Assembly: GCA_022559845.1 (NCBI GenBank)
Contig: CM040126.1
Location: forward strand, 51,392,458-51,456,457
Direction: 5' to 3'
Length of the DNA stretch: 64,000 nt
Source: Amorphophallus konjac
Lineage: Eukaryota > Streptophyta > Magnoliopsida > Alismatales > Araceae
Each line of letters opens with the position of its first letter. Within the stretch, counting starts at the first letter, position 1. Position numbers and translations under genes: made by a program. Below, piece after piece: positions 12,167 through 22,500 of the stretch. The notes below the pieces were generated by a model. It saw only the letters and a list, made by a program, of their open reading frames with translations. It was not told the origin of the DNA and did no database searches.

Positions 12167-12289
12167 CATCATAAGCAAGAGAAGGGCCATACAAAAACAA
12201 TTAGGGATGAAGTGAAGGGCACCCTATATTATCAAGCTGATAGGGGCCTTTAACAACGGAGGGAAGCTCGTCCTACGAGGACCAAGAGG

Positions 12290-13740
12290 TGAGGTCTGAC
12301 AAAAAACAACCAATACTAGCTAACATGTCTGCGACTTGGTTTGCTTCCCGGTATGCATGGACGATGGAGACATGAACAGTGTCTAGTAAAACATCCACTT
12401 GTGACATGATGATGGTCAGCCGCCAAGGGCAAGAGATGCGGCTATTGGTGATCTACGCTAACACAAGGGAATCCGTCTCGATGGTGAATCGGTGGATGCC
12501 ACGATCCTTGCAGCATGACAGGCCATCTCGGAGAGCAAGGGCTTCCGCTTCCAAGCTTGAGCAGAAATTTGGGTAGGCGGTGGTGAACGCGAAGATGAGG
12601 CGGTCATTGGAATCTCAGAGTGTGCCACCCCCCCCCCCCCCCCCCCCCGCCGCAAGTCCCATACCGCGCTTGAATGCACCATCAACGTTTAGTTTCAGCC
12701 AGCCCGTAGGTGGAGGGAACCACCGGATGAGCCTAGGAGGTGAAGGCTGTGGCACCACAGGTTTGATACCCCAAGAAGCAAGCTGTTGGTGTTGAATGGG
12801 GAGGAGACCTCTGCCTTTGAATTGGTGGGCACGAGCGGCATCGTGAATAGTCTGCAAAACCCGGTTGATGGTGTGGCGAGCATGCAAGGCTAGACCCGCA
12901 AACCGTACTTGGTTCCTGCTGCACCATAATTCCCATAATCCTGCCATAAAGATGCATCGAGACAAGGTACCAGCCATTGTATTCAGGTGAAGGCTGCTAA
13001 GGTATCCACAGATGGTTGCGCCAACAGATTGCGTCGAGGAGCAGTGGAAGCGCAAGAAGTTGAACAGGGCCGACCATACTTTTCTAGCAATGCTGCCATG
13101 AAAGAAGAGGTGGAAGCTAGACTCAACAAGTGGAGATGGGCAGCAGCTGCACTTGGAGCACAACGGAACGCCACAAGCTGCAATCATGTCGTCCATGGGT
13201 AGGCAGTCGCGCAGCAGTCGCCAAGAGAATATGGACCACTTGAGCGACAGCTGGTGGTGCCAAAGCAGGGTCCATTGGGAGGAGGCGGATGGGGAGAGGA
13301 GGACGCGCACCGAGCGAGAGGAGAAGATCTCATCTGAATTAAGAGTCCAGCACCATCGATCGGCGAGTGAAGGTGAACCAAATGCCGAGGCGAGCAGGCC
13401 CGGCGGGCAGAACCGGTGGGCAGTGGCTAAGCAGTCCTGCGCATGGCCATTGAGAGCGGCCTGAATAGTAGTTCTTTTGTTGGGCAAAGCGGTCCAGACT
13501 TGGGTGGGCAGAAATGCTTTGAGTGGGGAATCCCCGACCCATACGTCCAGTCAGAAGGATGCTTGGGAGCTTGATTGAGCTGCAAATACCTGGTGGTTGG
13601 CATGAATGATGGCGGCTGCCATACACCATAACCGCCTGTCGGTCGCTATAGCAAGAGAGAACGGTGCAGTAGAGTAGTGATCTCGGTGAAGGTGCTTTGC
13701 TCGGAAGAAGTCAGCCCAAAGAGATTGGGCGATAATGGCC
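12290..13740 (-). pseudogene. LINE ORF2, C-terminal part: zf-RVT and RNase H domains
   Basis: Minus-strand coding remnant that follows the reverse transcriptase. It first encodes a zf-RVT region (WHHQLSLKWSIFSWRL, then a Cys-rich C-x2-C segment and SFHLFFHGSIARKVW). The plant-type RNase H follows, opening with GWLKLNVDGAF (first catalytic Asp) at about 12700-12667. A run of 21 C at 12628-12648 then breaks the frame. After the break, RNase H resumes with EAEALALRDGL (Glu), IETDS (Asp) and REANQVADMLA (Asp), reaching a stop near 12290. At least one more frame change lies between 13487 and 13740. All four acidic residues of the RNase H site are present, but the protein cannot be made in one piece. 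Confidence 0.82.
12628..12648. repeat. Run of 21 C inside the LINE RNase H region
   Basis: An uninterrupted poly-C run that encodes poly-Gly on the minus strand and shifts the RNase H reading frame. Confidence 0.9.
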
Positions 13741-13742
13741 TT

Positions 13743-14796
13743 CTACAACAATTTGGTTCTGAGGGCAATCTGCATGGTTGGGAGATGTAGAACACCAAGA
13801 CCGCCACTAGCAGTGGGGTGAGAAATGTCATCCCATGATTTCCAGTGCTTCTTCGGAGAGCCTTCATAAGAGCCCCAAAAGAAATTCGCTAAGAGCCTGT
13901 GGAAGCCTTTGAATATGGAGGAGGGGACAGCGGAACATGACAAAGTGTAAATGGGCACAGCCGAGAGCACATGGCGAATAAGAGTGAGCCTTCCTCCTGC
14001 AGACAAGAATCTTGATTTCCATGATTGAAGCTTGGCCGCGATCTTGGAGAGGAGGTAGGAGAAGTGCACCGATTTGGGTTGGCCAGAATAAATAGGGATG
14101 CCCAAGTAGGTGAAAGGAAGGTTGGCCTTCTTGAATCCCATTAGCTGAGCAATAGATGTGGTGAGGGATGCGGGAGCACCGTGGCCGACGATGAAAGAGC
14201 TCTTTGACTTGTTGATGAGCTGGTCGGAGGCAACTTCATAAGCATTGAGTAATTTTATAAGTTTCCGCAAATGGCGCACAACTCCATTGGAGAAGATGAG
14301 AGTGTCGTCAGCGAATAGCAAGTGAGATACCTTGGGGCATCTTTTAAGCGTCTGGAAGAACCCACCGTGGCTGCGCAAAAAGAGGGCGGACATGCCGCGA
14401 CTCAATGCTTCTTCCGTAATGATGAATAGGGCGGGTGCAATCGGGTCGCCTTGCCGCAGGGCTCTAGATGACTTGAAGAATCCATAAGATTGACCATTAA
14501 GGAGAATAGAGAACCAACAGTTTGTAATCAACAGTTCGATAAGAGAAATAGTGGACAAGCCAAACCCGAACTTCCGAAGGATGGCAAAGATGAAGCTCCA
14601 CTCCATACGGTGATAAGCCTTGGCTATGTCGAGTTTGAAGATTACATTCCTTCCTCTGCAAGGGGTGCCGAGGTGTTGAACCAATTCCTTAGCCAGGGAT
14701 ATATTTTCAATGATGTGACGACCCTTGACAAAAGCCCCTTGGTTCTCCAAAATCAAGCGCGGGAGCACTCTAGCCAATCGGTCACTAAGGACACAG
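13743..14796 (-). pseudogene. LINE ORF2, reverse transcriptase (N-terminal part missing)
   Basis: The frame is open from the gypsy junction at 14796 (reading LSDRLARVLP) to a stop at 13743, about 351 codons. It contains the standard non-LTR reverse transcriptase blocks: NQGAFVKGRHI, FKLDIAKAYHRMEWSF, RQGDPIAPALFI and the catalytic FADDTLIFS (FADD codons at 14316-14305), followed by the thumb block LTLIRHVLSAVPIY. The first reverse-transcriptase blocks and the linker to the endonuclease are not found on the other side of the gypsy insertion, so several hundred bases of ORF2 are lost. Family assignment is secure. Confidence 0.9.
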
Positions 14797-17165
14797 TGAT
14801 GTGACGCAACCTAGGACTCAACAAGCAAGCACAATTAAGCATTCAAAACGGACCGATAATGATAACCGCTCACCCGATGCTCACTAAGACCCGGGGGTAA
14901 CTTGGCAATGCCAAGGGGAGGTTGTGTGGGCTGGGCCCTTGCTGGTAGAGGGCCAGCAAGGCCAAGGTTTGATTCCCCAAGGGTATGGCTGCCCAAATCA
15001 AGGGTCCGACGAAGTGCCAAAGGGCACGGGTTCCACTCTCTTCCCACGATGATCACTTATAGCAATGAGCTTAAGGATCGGGCTCTCGTCACGGCCAGTG
15101 GAGTTTATGAACTAATATTGAAAGAACAAGCATGAATTAGAGTAAAGTTTTGGAGCACTCACTCGACCGGTTTGAAGAAACCGGTCCCGCTCGGAGACGA
15201 GGGCGAGCGGAGAAACGTGTGTGCCCCACACGCCGCGCCGGGGTAGCTTGACCTGCCCAAATAAGTTACAACACTACATCTCTCACAGGAGGGGGATCTT
15301 GGGGTGGGGGTTAAGGGATATTACAACCAAAATTACCTCCACACAGGGAGGGGCCTTCAGCCGGCCAAGCGGGGAGGGGAAACTATGGTTAAAAGCATTG
15401 AACGATGAAGTCACTGGTTCTGCCTGCTCTCTCCGAACAGGGACAGGTAGATGGTGTTGCTACTGTAGAACTCGCTCGGGAATTTCGTTAATGATGAGAC
15501 TGGTGAGGAAATCTTCGTAGCTGGGAAGGGAATGCTTCAGAATTTCTTCAATTTCTTCTGGAGCTGCTGCTGACCGGGATGGAGGTTTGAACAGAGCTTC
15601 AGATTCACGGACCTGCAGTTGTAGACTTCTAACAGCAGATTACAGAGAACGACCCGGCAGCTCCTGACCTCGGAATCAAGCGTTGTCAGAGTCGTTGGAA
15701 TCGTGGATGAGTCTTCTTCGCAGCAAAACTGACAGGGAAGCCAACCGATGTCGGAGAAGACTAGGGGATGCAGAACAATGGCAACTGGTCGGTGCAGACT
15801 ATGAGTAGCAGATCTGCGTAGCTGAGGTAGAAAAATGAGAACTCTGGATCACGAACGCCAAATGAAGTTCTGTTTCTTGATTCTGGAAGTAGACTAGGCG
15901 ATGAAGAACTTTGAAGAAAAACTCGTGGATTGATTCCTTCGGGGTTCATCGTGGCAGAGCTTCTAATCTGGCTCAGGTCCTCAGCCAAGGCAGAACTGCG
16001 CAGTTGTGGGAGAATGGACCTCCTGGACGGCTCGGAGATCAGAAGAAGATGAAACCACTTCTGTTGCGAAGGAGACTGGTAGAGGCTTCCGAAGATGGCT
16101 CTTGGGTCTTCAAACTCATCCAGAGGAAGTCGTGGTTGCCGCTGCAAGTTACTGGTTCATCTACAACCTCTGGACAGCAAACTACAACTTCGAAGTAGCT
16201 TCCAATGACCAAGAAAGAAGAAGGGGAAGGGGGTAGATGAGTGTGGGAGTGACCCTTGGTTGTAAGGGGGTCTTGGAGGGGGTGTTCTAAGGTGTGGGAG
16301 GTGGAGAATAAGGTCTGGAAGAGGGTCCAATAGATGGTGGTAGTGGGGGCTGCGAATTTGGTTGGAATGGAGAGAGGGAAAGGATATTCGAAAATAGGTT
16401 TAAGGGTGGGGTTAATTTTTTATCTTGGGAATGGGGGGGTTGTGTTGGGGAAGGGAAGGGATGCTTGGGGTAGTGGGAAAGGTGCTTGGGAAAGTGGGAG
16501 GGGTAGTTGGGGGTTGGATGGTGAGGAGAGGATTGGTGGAGGGGGTCTTGGGAAGGGGTGGAGTATTGATGAGGGTTGTGGGGAATGGGAAGAGGCTTAA
16601 ATGGGGTAGGTGGGGAGTGGAGGTGGTTGGGAAGGGAGGAGAGAGAAGAAAATTCGAATTTGGGTGTTGAGGAGAGAGAAAGTGGAGTGAAAAAGAGAGA
16701 TTAAGAGAGGGAAGGGTGAGGAATCTCTCCCCTAGGGCTTCTCACCCCAAAAATGGAATCTCTCCACTAGATAAGAAGTGTAAACTCTCAAAATGGCAAG
16801 TTTTTCATTCATTGATTCATTAAGTTGAAATGGGGGGGAATGGGGTCCTATATATTGGAAACTCACATTTCTACAAAAGTCCCTGACAATTGACTCAATG
16901 ACAATTAACCGAGGGGGTAGGGGAGAGCCCTTGGGCCAAGCCCAATGAATTGGGCCCAATAGCTAACTAGACAACCTAATGACACTCAAACTTAGGGAAA
17001 TGAACACAAGACCTAGGACCATGACTCAAATAAAAGGGAAAATACATCAAATGACTCAAATAAAAATTACATAGGACTCAAAATTAAATGACTAGACCAT
17101 GCCGGATGCAACCGCGGTGAGGAGACGAGCTGTGAACGTGGGCATGAGAGGTGATGTCCCCATCA
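14797..17165 (-). repeat. 3' LTR of gypsy copy 1
   Basis: TGATGGGGACATC...GTTGCGTCACATCA on the minus strand, 2369 bp. It carries a conserved 9-bp-stem hairpin (CCTTGCTGG with CCAGCAAGG) near 14940. A G-rich low-complexity stretch lies at about 16240-16670; open frames there are compositional. Confidence 0.92.
16848..16857 (-). promoter_or_regulatory. TATA-like box in the 3' LTR of gypsy copy 1
   Basis: CCAATATATAGG region on the minus strand, about 310 bp into the LTR. The other family LTRs read CCTATATATAGG at the same place. Confidence 0.5.
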
Positions 17166-17668
17166 TACTCTCGGGGTGCGGAGAACTCGACTCCATCGAG
17201 TAAGTGTCCTTCCCTCCTCGGAGGGTGTAGAAGTGGTACTGCCGTCAAGTCTTCCGAACGAGACCGATCTATCCACCTGCCGAGATAGCGCTTGTATACC
17301 TTGCTCCTGGTGGTAATGACATGTTCATCCAATATTCGTTCAATGTGCTCACGCTGGGCTCTCTTGGCTGGTGGACTCTCCTCACGTGTGGGTGCTCTCT
17401 CAACAGAGGGAATATGCTCAATATCCTCACTAGGTACCACCGTGGGTCCCTTATATGGCACTAGGTCAGCGACACTGAATGTGGGACTTACCCCATATTC
17501 CTCGGAGAGATCTAACTCATAGGCATTTGCACCAATGCGCCTCAGGACCTGGAAGGGACCAGCCCCACGTGACCTCAATTTGGAGATGGCTCCCGGGGAG
17601 AGCCTCTCCGTCCTTACCATCACAAAGTCACCCTTATGGAATTCTTGGTGACGTCGATGAGAGTCGGC
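17084..17668 (-). pseudogene. Integrase C-terminal end with chromodomain-like tail, copy 1
   Basis: Continues the frame of the preceding ORF beyond a single TAA at 17669-17671. It reads ADSHRRHQEFHKGDFVMVR, then KLRSRGAGPFQVLRRIGAN and a YGVSPTFSVADLVPY-like block. This is the conserved end of gypsy integrase, which helps bind DNA. A segment IERILDEHVITTRSKVYKRY-LGRW follows and resembles the degenerate (CHD II-like) chromodomain of plant chromoviruses. The catalytic DDE core is absent. The frame runs on into the LTR and stops at 17084. Confidence 0.82.
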
Positions 17669-19903
17669 TTACCTTTTATAAGTCACATTCTTCTTGCTAA
17701 TGTGCTTGCGGATCTCTTTATGCAATGTTGTGTATGCAGATATTCTGGGGGTGATGGGTGGACCTGGGCAACCAAAAGTAGACCTATCGTGTAATGATGT
17801 AGTGTAGACTTTGGTTAGCCTAGGTGGGCCGGGGCACCCGTAGGTGGCCCTATCATGCAAATTGGTGATAAATATTGGGGGACCCGGACATCCGTAGATG
17901 CCTTTGACATGCTTAAGACCCATGATGAATGAAGGTGGACCATGACATCCGAATATGGACCACTCATACTTTCTACTTGACATGTGGGTGATATGAATGA
18001 ATGGACCCAACATAGTGTTCATGCCAAGGGGTATGGTAAGCCTAGACACATGCATGCTTTTCCCAAAGGTGACTTCCATGTGTATAGGTGTGGGACAACC
18101 TTTGAACTCCCATTGGAAAGGATCGAATGGATCTAAGAAGGTGGTCATCATGGGGTGGGGCACAACCTTATTACCTGGGGATATGTGGCCCAAGGTCATG
18201 GCTCCCAAGGTGTAACCCGGGTCTAAGATGGAGTGAATTGGGTCAAACATTGTGAGTTGGTTTAGGGAAAGGTGGGTGGTGGATAAAGTGTTTGGGTCAC
18301 ACGAGTCTCTTGACTCCCATTGGAATGGATCATATGGATCATAAAATGGGTTACCTAGGGGGAGGAACTCCATGTCCTCAAGATCCTCAAAAGGTGCTAA
18401 GTCATCCTTCTCCATGATAGTTGGGCCAATGTTCTTGGCAAGTGGGTCAGCCATGAGTGGAGGGCTTGACTTTCTACCCGAGATAAGAAGCTCTAAATCG
18501 AGGAGAGGGTTGGGCTCATCGGGTGTAGGGAGGAATAGAAGGAGGTCGCTAGTGTAGCAACCAATGGTACAAACCGAGGTGATAGACCCTATGCATAGGT
18601 GTAGGAGGCTAAGGCTCCTAGGTTGTTCTACCATAGGGGTCAACATGCTAGTCATCTCTAATTGCCATGCTATGCCCTTGAGAAGGTCCTCTACGGTCTT
18701 TACTTGATAGGATGCTTGGATTGTGGTGTGATAGGAGAAGAAGGGCACTAAGGGAAGGTCTTGTTCTATGGGAGGGAAAATATGGGCCCGGATCTCTCTA
18801 ATTGGGCTCTCCTTTAGCCAACTAACAATGGGTTCTCCTAAGATGAGCTTGGTCCCAACTAGAGAGGGTGATGTAAGGTGAGGACCATCGTGTGATGTTT
18901 CTTTCTCAACTTGGACTTGGGTTTCCTCCAAGGTGGGGAGTGGGTTTGGAGTGTCCTCAACTATTGAATTGGGTATGAGTTCTTCTACCAAGGAGGTGAG
19001 AGGGTCTTTTGGGGTGATGAGGGTTGGTGTGTGGTGCTCCCGGGGTGGAGGGTAAAGGGAAACTTGGTTTGGGATTGGTAGTGTGGGGTTTGGGAGTGGA
19101 AGTATTGGAGGCTTAGGTTGGGATAGGATTGGGGTTGGAAGTGGAAGGTGGGTCGGGTGATGGGATTTGGGTTGGGTGGTGGTGGCCGACATGGTTCTAG
19201 GTGGAGGGATGGAAATGGGGTCCACTTGGGTTTGAATGGTGAGAATAGGGTGAGTGGTAGTCCTTATTGGGAAAACTGGGTTGGTTAGGGGTCTCTTCCC
19301 CTTGGGATCGGCCAGTTGTGGAGGAGGGAAAGTGGGGGCCAATTGAGTTTGGATAGTGAGGTTTGCGGAAGGGGGTTTTGGTTGGAGTGTGGGGACCCTT
19401 AGGGGATTTGGTGGAGAGGTGGATGTTTGGTTTATTTGGGCCTTAAGGGAGAGGACTTGGTTGCGAAGTGAAGTTATGATGGTGGAGAAGTGATTTGTTG
19501 GGAGTGGTGGGGGAGGAGGCCTAAAGGTGGTATCAAGTTGATCGGGTGGGGATGGAGGAATGGTAGTGCACCTCGGGCTAGGGGTGTTTGAGTAGAAGGG
19601 GTGGGAATATTTGGGGATGTAGATTTTCCTAAGTTCAACCTTCATATCATCCCATGAGGAAATCGGCTCTTGCCTCCTAACCCTCCTTAATCCCTCTATG
19701 TGTTCCCACTTACTTTTGGCTTGACCTCGAAGTTGTCCCTTGGCCTTTCGGACTCTCACGAATCCATATACCCAAGTCTTTTCAAAGTACTTTTCTATGG
19801 TAGCCTCCCACCTAAGATAGTCACTAGAATGCGATCCGTCAAAGGTAATATCCCTATCTAGGATGAAGTCCATGGGTGGTGAGTAGGCTAAGTAGGTGGC
19901 CAT
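17669..19903 (-). CDS. Gag-like/unassigned/integrase-end fusion ORF, copy 1 (744 aa)
   Basis: I start at the ATG at 19903 (MATYLAYSPPMDF); the frame is also open upstream to the LTR edge but without an ATG. Residues about 1-105 resemble the retrotransposon gag core (FDGSHSSDYLRWE, then SKWEHIEGLRRV and WDDMKVELRKIYIP). Residues about 110-330 are rich in Pro, Thr and Ser. The rest matches nothing I know. It holds two DPFQWE boxes and four GC(H/P)GPP boxes near the end, spaced 20-35 residues. The last 20 residues (TTLHKEIRKHISKKNVTYKR) match the start of the gypsy integrase C-terminal region, which continues after the TAA. No protease or polymerase motif is present. It is intact over 2.2 kb, and a related 519-aa ORF lies in copy 2, which suggests the fusion is an inherited family feature. 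Confidence 0.8.
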   Translation of the reverse strand: MATYLAYSPPMDFILDRDITFDGSHSSDYLRWEATIEKYFEKTWVYGFVRVRKAKGQLRGQAKSKWEHIEGLRRVRRQEPISSWDDMKVELRKIYIPKYSHPFYSNTPSPRCTTIPPSPPDQLDTTFRPPPPPLPTNHFSTIITSLRNQVLSLKAQINQTSTSPPNPLRVPTLQPKPPSANLTIQTQLAPTFPPPQLADPKGKRPLTNPVFPIRTTTHPILTIQTQVDPISIPPPRTMSATTTQPKSHHPTHLPLPTPILSQPKPPILPLPNPTLPIPNQVSLYPPPREHHTPTLITPKDPLTSLVEELIPNSIVEDTPNPLPTLEETQVQVEKETSHDGPHLTSPSLVGTKLILGEPIVSWLKESPIREIRAHIFPPIEQDLPLVPFFSYHTTIQASYQVKTVEDLLKGIAWQLEMTSMLTPMVEQPRSLSLLHLCIGSITSVCTIGCYTSDLLLFLPTPDEPNPLLDLELLISGRKSSPPLMADPLAKNIGPTIMEKDDLAPFEDLEDMEFLPLGNPFYDPYDPFQWESRDSCDPNTLSTTHLSLNQLTMFDPIHSILDPGYTLGAMTLGHISPGNKVVPHPMMTTFLDPFDPFQWEFKGCPTPIHMEVTFGKSMHVSRLTIPLGMNTMLGPFIHITHMSSRKYEWSIFGCHGPPSFIMGLKHVKGIYGCPGPPIFITNLHDRATYGCPGPPRLTKVYTTSLHDRSTFGCPGPPITPRISAYTTLHKEIRKHISKKNVTYKR

Positions 19904-19995
19904 GATGATCGGGGAAATCAATGCAAGGGTCGGATTGATGATGACTCCAATGCAAGCATGCCCTAGGACTTGACTTGATAGAGATAAGTCAATGA

Positions 19996-20010
19996 CTTGC
20001 TCTGATACCA
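19996..20010 (-). other. Primer-binding site of gypsy copy 1
   Basis: TGGTATCAGAGCAAG on the minus strand, just inside the right LTR; initiator Met-tRNA type. Confidence 0.92.
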
Positions 20011-20012
20011 AT

Positions 20013-22381
20013 TGATGTGACGCAACCTAGGACTCAACAAGCAAGCACAATTAAGCATTCAAAACGGACCGATAATGGCAACCGCTCACCCGATGCTCAC
20101 TAAGACCTGGGGGTAACTTGGCAATGCCAAGGGGAGGTTGTGTGGGCTGGGCCCTTGCTGGTAGAGGGCCAGCAAGGCCAAGGTTTGATTCCCCAAGGGT
20201 ATGGCTGCCCAAATCAAGGGTCCGACAAAGTGCCAAAGGGCACGGGTTCCACTCTCTTCCCACGATGATCACTTATAGCAATGAGCTTAAGGATCGGGCT
20301 CTCATCACGGCCAGCGGAGTTTATGAACTAATATTGAAAGAACAAGCATGAATTAGAGCAAAGTTTTAGAGCACTCACTCGACCGGTTTGAAGAAACCGG
20401 TCCCGCTGGGAGACGAGGACGAGCGGAGAAGCGTGGGTTCCCCACACGCCGCGCCGGGGTAGCTTGACCTACCCAAACAAGTTACAACACTACACCTCTC
20501 ACAGGAGGGGGATCTTGGAGTGGGGGTTAAGGGATATTACAACCAAATTTACCTCCACACAGGGAGGGGCCTTCAGCCGGCCAAGCGGGGAGGGGAAACT
20601 ATGGTTAAAAGCATTGAATGATGAAGTCACCGGTTCTGCCTGCTCTCTCCAAACAGGGACAGGTAGACGGTGTTACTGCTGTAGAGCTCGCTCAAGAATT
20701 TCTTTAATGATGAGACTGGTGAGGAAATCTTCGTAGCTGGGAAGGGAATGCTTCAGAATTTCTTCAATTTCTTCTGGAGCTGCTGCTGACCGGGATGGAG
20801 GTTTGAACAGAGCTTCAGATTCACGGACCTGCAGTTGTAGACTTCTAATAGAAGATTACAGAGAACGCCCCGGCAGCTTCCGACCTCGGAATCAAGCGCT
20901 GTCAGATTCATTGGAATCGTGGACGAGTCTTCTTCGTAGAAAAACTGACGGGGAAGCCAACCGATGTCGGAGAAGACTAGGGGATGTAGAACAATGGCGA
21001 CTGGTCGGTGCAGACTATGAGTAGCAGATCTGCGTAGCTGAGGTAGAAAAATGAGAACTCTGGATCACAAATGCCAAATGAAGTTCTGTTTCTTGATTCT
21101 GGAAGTAGACTGGGCGATGAAGAACTTTTAAGAAGAACTCGTGGACTGATTCCTTAGGGGTTCGTCGTGGCAGAGCTTCTAATCTGGCTCAGGTCCTCAG
21201 CCAAGGCAGAACTGTGTAGTTGTGGGAGAATGGACCTCCTGGATGGCTCGGAGATAAGAAGAAGATGAAACCACTTCTGTTGCGAAGGAGACTGGTAGAC
21301 GCTTCGGACGATGGCTCTTGGGTCTTCAAACTCGTCCGGAGGAAGTCGTGGTGGCCGCTGCAAGTTGCTAGTTCATCTGTAACCTATGGACAACAAACTG
21401 CAACTTCGAAGTAGCTTCCAATGACCAAGAAAGAAGGAGGGGAAGGGGGTAGATGAGTGTGGGAGTGACCCCTGGTTGTAAGGGGGTCTTGGAGGGGGTG
21501 TTCTAAGGTGTGGGAGGTGGAGAATAAGGTTTGAAAGAGGGTCCAATAGATGGTGGTAGTGGAGGCTGCGAATTTGGTTGGAATGGAGAGAGGGAAAGGA
21601 TATTCGAAAATAGGTTTAAGGGTGGGGTTAATTTTTTATCTTGGGAATGGGGGGGTTGTGTTGGGGAAGGGAAGGGATGTTTGGGGTAGTGGGAAGGGTG
21701 CTTGGGAAAGTGGGAGGGGTAGTTGGGGGTTGGATGGTGAGGAGAGGATTGGTGGAGGGGGTCTTGGGAAGGGGTGGAGTATTGATGAGGGTTGTGGGGA
21801 ATGGGAAGAGGCTTAAATGGGGTAGGTGGGGAGTGGAGGTGGTTGGGAAGGGAGGAGAGAGAAGAAAATTCAAATTTGGGTGTTGAGGAGAGAGAAAGTG
21901 GAGTGAAAAAGAGAGATTAAGAGAGGGAAGGGTGGGGAATCTCTCCCCTAGGGCTTCTCACCCCAAAAATGGAATCTCTCCACTAGATAAGAAGTGTAAA
22001 CTCTCAAAATGGCAAGTTTTTCATTCATTGATTCATTAAGTTGAAATGGGGGGGAATGGGGTCCTATATATAGGAAACCCACATTTCTACAAAAGTCCCT
22101 GACAATTGACTCAATGACAATTAACCGAGGGGGTAGGGGAGAGCCCTTGGGCCAAGCCCAATGAATTGGGCCCAATAGCTAACTAGACAACCTAATGACA
22201 CTCAAACTTAGGGAAATGAACACAAGACCTAGGAACATGACTCAAATAAAAGGGAAAATACATCAAATGACTCAAATAAAAATTACATAGGACTCAAAAT
22301 TAAATGAGTAGACCATGCCGGATGCAACCGGGGCGAGGAGACGAGCTGTGAACGTGGGCATGGGAGGTGATGTCCCCATCA
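20013..22381 (-). repeat. 5' LTR of gypsy copy 1
   Basis: 2369 bp, the same length as 14797-17165, with scattered point differences. The hairpin recurs near 20155. Confidence 0.92.
22063..22074 (-). promoter_or_regulatory. TATA-like box in the 5' LTR of gypsy copy 1
   Basis: CCTATATATAGG, about 310 bp from the upstream end of the LTR. It sits at the same place in the other family LTRs, so it is the likely core promoter. Confidence 0.6.
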
Positions 22382-22500
22382 TACTCTCGGGGTGCGGAGA
22401 ACTCGACTCCGTCGAGTAAGTGTCCTTCCCTCCTCGGAGGGTGTAGAAGTGGTACTGCCGTCAAGTCTTCCGAACGAGACCGATCTATCCACCTGCCGAG
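22382..22500 (-). mobile_element. Truncated extra piece of gypsy interior beyond the 5' LTR
   Basis: These 119 bases repeat the interior sequence that normally follows the other LTR (17166 onward) up to CACCTGCCGAG, and then switch abruptly to LINE sequence. The element therefore once had LTR-interior-LTR-interior order. Confidence 0.85.

Larger units (their letters stand above)
14797..22500 (-). mobile_element. Non-autonomous Ty3/gypsy element, copy 1, in the LINE
   Basis: Minus-strand element with two LTRs of exactly 2369 bp (14797-17165 and 20013-22381), a 2.85-kb interior without protease, reverse transcriptase or RNase H, and a second truncated piece of interior (22382-22500) beyond the right LTR. 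The interior encodes a gag-like start joined to unassigned sequence and then the end of integrase. No target duplication is seen: CACAG lies at the left and GTGGG at the right. The extra interior piece means the right boundary is a deletion junction rather than an original end. Confidence 0.88.

Noticed and set aside
14930..14990. A tRNA gene in the gypsy LTR
   Set aside because: There is a B-box-like GGTTTGATTCC, but the A-box-like segment is too close and no cloverleaf with acceptor and anticodon stems can be drawn.
16334..16670. Gly-rich ORFs in gypsy LTRs
   Set aside because: Purely compositional product of a G-rich stretch, repeated in each LTR.
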